This document shows, piece after piece, positions 14,798 to 17,565 of a DNA stretch of 17,565 nt. The notes under the pieces are model-generated. The model searched no databases. It worked only from the letters and a program-made list of their open reading frames with translations, and had not been told where the DNA came from. A program made the translations under genes and the position numbers. The DNA is from Acidobacteriaceae bacterium (GTDB taxonomy: Bacteria > Acidobacteriota > Terriglobia > Terriglobales > Acidobacteriaceae): NCBI GenBank assembly GCA_003168235.1, contig PMSZ01000549.1:1-17565 (forward strand), in the 5' to 3' direction. The first letter of the stretch is position 1. Each line of letters begins with the position of its first letter.

Positions 14798-15694
14798 CTA
14801 GTTCGCTCTGCGGGAGTGCACCAGCTTCAAACTATCGCTCTGAAGAATGCGCTGGATCTGGTGTTTGGCATGGACGGTCCATGGGCCGGTGGTGTCGAGC
14901 TTCACGTAGGTGCGCCAGTGTTGCAGCGCTTTGCGCGGCTCGCGTATTTTTTCGTAGGCGAGGGCGATGTTGTAGTGGGCGTCGGCGTAGGTGGGCGCGA
15001 GTTGAATGGCCGTCTTGTAAGTGTTGATGGCTTCCGCGACGCGTCCGGTTTCGTCGAGCACGTTGCCCAGGTCGAAATAGGCGAGCGCGTAGCGGGGATC
15101 GATCTGGATGGCCGACCGGTAGTGCCTTTCGGCGAGTCCATATTCCTGGCGGTTGTAATACAGCGTACCCAGATTGATGTGGGCGGCGGCGTGAATGGGG
15201 TCCATTTCAAGAACCTTCAGGTAGGTTGTAATCGCCTCGCTCTGCGTCGAGGGGCTTTCTTCGAGCGCGATGCCGCGCGCAAACAAATCGGCAACATCGG
15301 TAACCACCAATTCGGGTCCGTTGCGCGGCGGGCTGTTCACGACTCTGCCCTCTTCCGTCGATGCCGAAAAATCGAACATGAACTGTCCGGCAATGGGTTC
15401 GACGAGCCGTCCCTGGTGGCGGAAAGCAACGCGGCGTCCGCTTTGATACGCGCCGGCTTCGAGCAGCGGATTCTCCATGCCAGCGACTTGCTTCTGCATG
15501 GCTTCCAGCGATTGGCGGATCACGGCGGGACGAACCCGCTGTGCGCACAGGTCGCGCACTTTCTTGATTTGCACCAGATCAAAAAAGGAGTAATCGTCGG
15601 TCGACGTGACCAGTCCAGCCTTCTCCCAGGTTTGAAGCTGGCGAGGAGCGAGCCGGAGAATACGCAGCAAGTCGGCGCGGCTGTAACGGTACAC
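14798..15694 (-). CDS. MerR-type HTH domain fused to TPR repeats
   Basis: A 298-residue protein, probably cytoplasmic (no signal peptide or membrane segment). Residues 3-70 fit a MerR-type winged helix: YSRADLLRILRLAPRQLQTW, then EKAGLV, then YSFFDLVQIKKVRDL. Residues 71-130 are a linker without a known fold. Residues 136-269 hold four tetratricopeptide repeats with consensus A----LG---Y-----Y--A------A---DP. The fusion suggests DNA binding controlled by, or recruiting, a protein partner; its target genes are unknown. The start is GTG at 15694, supported by AGGA ten bases upstream and a promoter at 15743-15715. It is divergent from the ECF sigma gene. Similar fusions occur in Acidobacteriota as far as I know, but no defined role has been given to them. 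Confidence 0.82.
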   Translation of the reverse strand: MYRYSRADLLRILRLAPRQLQTWEKAGLVTSTDDYSFFDLVQIKKVRDLCAQRVRPAVIRQSLEAMQKQVAGMENPLLEAGAYQSGRRVAFRHQGRLVEPIAGQFMFDFSASTEEGRVVNSPPRNGPELVVTDVADLFARGIALEESPSTQSEAITTYLKVLEMDPIHAAAHINLGTLYYNRQEYGLAERHYRSAIQIDPRYALAYFDLGNVLDETGRVAEAINTYKTAIQLAPTYADAHYNIALAYEKIREPRKALQHWRTYVKLDTTGPWTVHAKHQIQRILQSDSLKLVHSRRAN

Positions 15695-15714
15695 GGCGGT
15701 TGAATCCTGTGACG

Positions 15715-15743
15715 ATTATCAGAACTTGAGCGCGGGAATGCAA
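15715..15743 (-). promoter_or_regulatory. Sigma70-type promoter of the HTH-TPR gene
   Basis: On the minus strand TTGCAT (15743-15738) is followed after 17 bp by GATAAT (15720-15715), the latter a five of six match to TATAAT. The expected transcript start is about 12-15 bases before the GTG at 15694, leaving a short leader. Confidence 0.5.
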
Positions 15744-15803
15744 GTAGCAAGCGAGTGGAAGGCTGTGGGAAATCAGCCAGAAATGGCACAAAGGTGGTGG
15801 AGG

Positions 15804-15827
15804 AGACTCCTGCGGGCGCAGGAGTTT
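15804..15827. promoter_or_regulatory. Perfect hairpin in the divergent intergenic region
   Basis: ACTCCTGC (15806-15813), loop GGGC, then GCAGGAGT (15818-15825) form a perfect 8-bp stem, extendable by G-U and A-U pairs to 15804-15827. Plus-strand TTTCTT follows. No plus-strand gene ends upstream, so it is not an ordinary terminator. It may be a regulatory site or part of the sigma gene leader. Confidence 0.45.
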
Positions 15828-15940
15828 CTTGAAGCAAGGCGAAACTTACTGCGTGCTCAGGAATCCCATTCAGCGGCAAATAATCCGGTGGAGAATTTGT
15901 CGGGCATAATGGTGTGCGCGTCAACCTCGAGTTCCGTAGT

Positions 15941-15958
15941 GCGGTAAGAGCGGTAAGA
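15941..15958 (+). repeat. 9-bp tandem repeat at the sigma gene ribosome binding site
   Basis: GCGGTAAGA occurs twice in direct succession (15941-15949, 15950-15958) and ends four bases before the ATG at 15963. The purine-rich GGTAAGA supplies the only ribosome-binding-like sequence of the sigma factor gene, so it is duplicated there. Confidence 0.6.
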
Positions 15959-15962
15959 AGCG

Positions 15963-16616
15963 ATGGCGGAAAGAACTGCGCTGGAGCGCCCAGTGGAACA
16001 ATTCAACGAAGCGGCGCTCCTCCGGCGCGTGTTGGCCGGAGAATACGATCTTTTCTACGAATTGGTGAGGCCCTACGAACGGCGCGTGTATGCCGCCGCT
16101 TTCGCGATCCTGCGAAACGAGGCCGATGCCGAGGACGTAGCGCAGGAGGCGGTGTTGAAGGCCTTCAAACACATCCGGCAATTTCGGGCGGAGTCACGCT
16201 TCAGCACCTGGCTGATCCAGATCACGGTGAATGAGGCGCGTATGCGTAGAAGAAAAGCGCACGCCAACCTTATGGAACCGATTGCCGGACGCGAGGACGA
16301 GGAAGGCAATTATGCGCCGCGGGATTTCGCTGACTGGCGCGAGATTCCGTCGGAAACGCTGGAGCGGAAAGAGGTGCGGCAAAAACTCGCCGAGGCGCTG
16401 GCCGAGCTGGGACAAATTTACCGTGAAGTTTTTGTTCTGCGAGATATGCAGCACCTCAGCATTGAAGAGACGGCCAAGGCACTTGGGATTTCAACTGCAT
16501 CGGTGAAAACGCGTCTGCTGCGGGCGCGGCTTATGTTGCGGGATCTGCTCGCTCCGGGACTGGGCGGCGGTTGGAGCAGCAAGTTGTCTTTTGCAAAGGG
16601 GACGAAGCCATGGTAG
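15963..16616 (+). CDS. ECF-type RNA polymerase sigma factor
   Basis: A 217-residue sigma70-family factor with only regions 2 and 4, as in the extracytoplasmic-function group. Region 2 is about 26-95, with LFYELVRPYERRVYAAAFAI, then DAEDVAQEAVLKAF (core binding and -10 recognition) and FSTWLIQITVNEARMRRRK. A charged linker spans about 100-140. Region 4 is about 148-197, with YREVFVLRDMQHLSIEETAK and LGISTASVKTRLLRARLML, the -35-binding helix-turn-helix. It directs polymerase to a small stress regulon when freed from the anti-sigma factor encoded next to it. The two genes overlap by 7 bp (16610-16616). Upstream, GAAACTT at 15841-15847 with TCCCA 16 bp later is a partial match to an RpoE-type promoter, possibly autoregulatory but weak. 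The ATG at 15963 is preceded by a duplicated GGTAAGA. Confidence 0.94.
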   Translation: MAERTALERPVEQFNEAALLRRVLAGEYDLFYELVRPYERRVYAAAFAILRNEADAEDVAQEAVLKAFKHIRQFRAESRFSTWLIQITVNEARMRRRKAHANLMEPIAGREDEEGNYAPRDFADWREIPSETLERKEVRQKLAEALAELGQIYREVFVLRDMQHLSIEETAKALGISTASVKTRLLRARLMLRDLLAPGLGGGWSSKLSFAKGTKPW

Positions 16617-17182
16617 TCAGCTGTGAACAAGTATGGCGTGAAGTCTCAAACTATATCGATGGCGAGGTCGATCCGGCTTTGCGCCTGGCGATCGAAGAGC
16701 ACGTTCGCGGCTGCCCGCAGTGCGACGCGGTGTTGACGGGCACGCGCAACGTGGTGGAATTGTACGGCGACGAACGGATGCTCGAAGTCCCGTTTGGATT
16801 CGGCCAGCGGCTGCACCGGCGGCTGGACGAAAGTATGCCGCGTCCGCGCAGGAGCTTTTTGGGATGGATGGCAACGGCGGCAGCGGCGGTGCTGGTCGCG
16901 GGCAGCTTCGAGATCGTGCGTTCCTTGCACAGCCACAGCCCGCAGCCGCGTTCGGAGCTGGCGCAGCGCGGCAAAGGCGTTCCGCCGGACTTGAAAGTGG
17001 TGGCGGCTGAAGAGGGAAGGCTGTTTCACGTGCCCGGCTGCGAGTTTATCCACGATAAAACCAAGCTACGCGCGATGACTGCCGCCGAAGCGGAACGACA
17101 AGGGTACGCGCCGTGTCCGCGATGCCTGAAGCAATACCTTACCGCAGACGAGATCTCGGCGCCTAAAGGAGTGTCATCCTGA
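16610..17182 (+). CDS. Membrane anti-sigma factor with zinc-finger domain and C-terminal metal-binding motif
   Basis: A 190-residue single-pass membrane protein, translated from the ATG at 16610 with AGGGG seven bases upstream and overlapping the sigma gene by 7 bp. The N-terminal domain (about 4-51) is a zf-HC2/ZAS anti-sigma fold with Cys5 and the hallmark H-x3-C-x2-C (His31, Cys35, Cys38). It would hold the sigma factor inactive in the cytoplasm. A membrane segment lies at about 84-103. The outer part is a short spacer and then a second metal-binding-like motif at 139-172: FHVPGCEFI (His140, Cys144) and GYAPCPRC (Cys169, Cys172). This is the H-P-x-C ... GY-PC--C arrangement found in small zinc-binding modules. 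Having Cys/His sites on both sides of the membrane suggests sensing of metals or oxidants outside the cell; this is inference. An in-frame upstream ATG at 16571 is less likely. Confidence 0.9.
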   Translation: MVVSCEQVWREVSNYIDGEVDPALRLAIEEHVRGCPQCDAVLTGTRNVVELYGDERMLEVPFGFGQRLHRRLDESMPRPRRSFLGWMATAAAAVLVAGSFEIVRSLHSHSPQPRSELAQRGKGVPPDLKVVAAEEGRLFHVPGCEFIHDKTKLRAMTAAEAERQGYAPCPRCLKQYLTADEISAPKGVSS

Positions 17183-17209
17183 GCTTCGTCGTCCTGAGCC
17201 GCAGTACCC

Positions 17210-17237
17210 GTAACTTTTCCGCCGCGGACGAATCTAA
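17210..17237 (+). promoter_or_regulatory. Candidate ECF-sigma promoter in front of msrA
   Basis: GTAACTT (17210-17216) is followed after 16 bp by TCTAA (17233-17237), matching the layout of RpoE-type promoters (GGAACTT, 16 bp, TCTGA). It ends 39 bp before the msrA start codon and is 28 bp after the anti-sigma stop, so it could drive msrA separately from the sigma operon. Just upstream, TCCTGAGC occurs twice (17177-17184, 17192-17199), of no known role. Confidence 0.45.
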
Positions 17238-17276
17238 TATCTAGCAGCCTGATACCTGGGCACGAGGGAGTTTGTC

Positions 17277-17565
17277 ATGCGTAGCTTCGCATCGCGTTTC
17301 TCTGCTTTTTTATTGTTGACCGCCCTGTTGGGCGCAGTCGCCTGCACGGCGTCGGATCGCGCCGTTACGATTCCGAATCCGGCGGTTGACGCGGCGCTGG
17401 CAAAGGGCAAGTCTCAGGAAACAGCCGTCATCTCTGGCGGATGCTTCTGGGGAATTCAGGCTGTGTTCCAGCACGTGAAGGGTGTGACGAACGCGACCTC
17501 GGGATACTCCGGCGGCGCAGCCAACACCGCGCAGTACGAACTGGTCAGCAACGGAGACACCGGCC
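17277..17565 (+). CDS. msrA: Exported peptide methionine sulfoxide reductase MsrA (3' truncated by window edge)
   Basis: The first 96 codons are in the window. Residues 1-22 are a signal peptide (Arg start, Phe/Leu/Ala core) ending GAVAC, so the protein is exported and possibly lipid-anchored on Cys23, though the lipobox is not classical. After a short linker, TAVISGGCFWGIQAVFQHVK (49-68) contains the invariant MsrA motif GGCFWG, with Cys56 as the catalytic residue that attacks methionine-S-sulfoxide. GVTNATSGYSGG follows, also typical of the family. MsrA repairs oxidised methionine in proteins and is recycled by thioredoxin-like donors. Most bacterial MsrA proteins are cytoplasmic, so export implies repair of envelope proteins. 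The ATG is preceded by GAGGGAG. It follows the sigma/anti-sigma pair by 94 bp and has an ECF-like promoter. Confidence 0.92.
   Translation, partial: MRSFASRFSAFLLLTALLGAVACTASDRAVTIPNPAVDAALAKGKSQETAVISGGCFWGIQAVFQHVKGVTNATSGYSGGAANTAQYELVSNGDTG

Noticed and set aside
14816..15703. 295-codon plus-strand open frame antisense to the HTH-TPR gene
   Set aside because: The TPR and HTH signatures are on the minus strand, and this frame is low-information.
17022..17037. Second parS-like sequence, TGTTTCACGTGCCCGG
   Set aside because: Only the left 11 bases match; the right half fails and it lies in the anti-sigma coding sequence, where it encodes conserved-looking residues.

Overview
The window is chromosomal DNA of high GC content from a bacterium that is most likely a member of the Acidobacteriota, probably class Terriglobia. 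The evidence is protein families typical of that phylum: a VWFA-related Acidobacterial-domain protein, a SpoIVB/S55-type secreted protein, a secreted beta-propeller protein and a large Ig-like lipoprotein. There are also short intergenic repeats of a kind common in these genomes. The assignment rests on family recognition only. I see no phage, plasmid, CRISPR, tRNA or rRNA signature.

Layout. 1-134 is the tail of an unidentified gene. 486-2660 (+) is an exported, probably lipid-anchored Ig-like protein. It converges on 2931-5192 (-), a secreted seven-bladed propeller protein. Upstream of the latter lies 5455-7404 (-), a secreted S55-peptidase-like protein. The 262-bp gap between these two holds a perfect parS-type palindrome at 5386-5401. 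7543-8841 (+) is the VWFA-type protein, divergent from the S55 gene. 9159-10511 (+) is adenylosuccinate lyase (purB). 10524-11048 (-) is a MarR-family regulator with a clear operator-like set of half-sites in front of it. 11248-12018 (+) is an exported triple-BON protein ending in a good terminator. 12099-13673 and 13670-14551 (-) form an ABC exporter pair with overlapping genes. 14798-15694 (-) is a MerR-type helix-turn-helix fused to TPR repeats. 15963-16616 and 16610-17182 (+) are an overlapping ECF sigma factor and zinc-finger anti-sigma factor. 17277 to the window end is the start of an exported methionine sulfoxide reductase A.

How parts work together. The most coherent functional unit is the right end: an ECF sigma factor, a membrane anti-sigma factor with a zinc-binding motif on each side of its membrane segment, and an exported MsrA. 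The MsrA gene is preceded by a sequence resembling an RpoE-type promoter. This suggests, by inference, a cell-envelope redox-repair response. The 3-8.8 kb region is a group of exported proteins with no obvious shared pathway.

Non-coding highlights. These are the parS-like site, a family of three related palindromic intergenic repeats (2789-2852, 8971-9030, 14667-14732), and a 140-bp MITE-like element (14630-14769) with 19-bp perfect terminal inverted repeats that encloses the third copy. No single locus clearly qualifies as a new defence or metabolic system. The best leads are the redox sigma module, the S55 protein with swapped motif order, and the repeat family.
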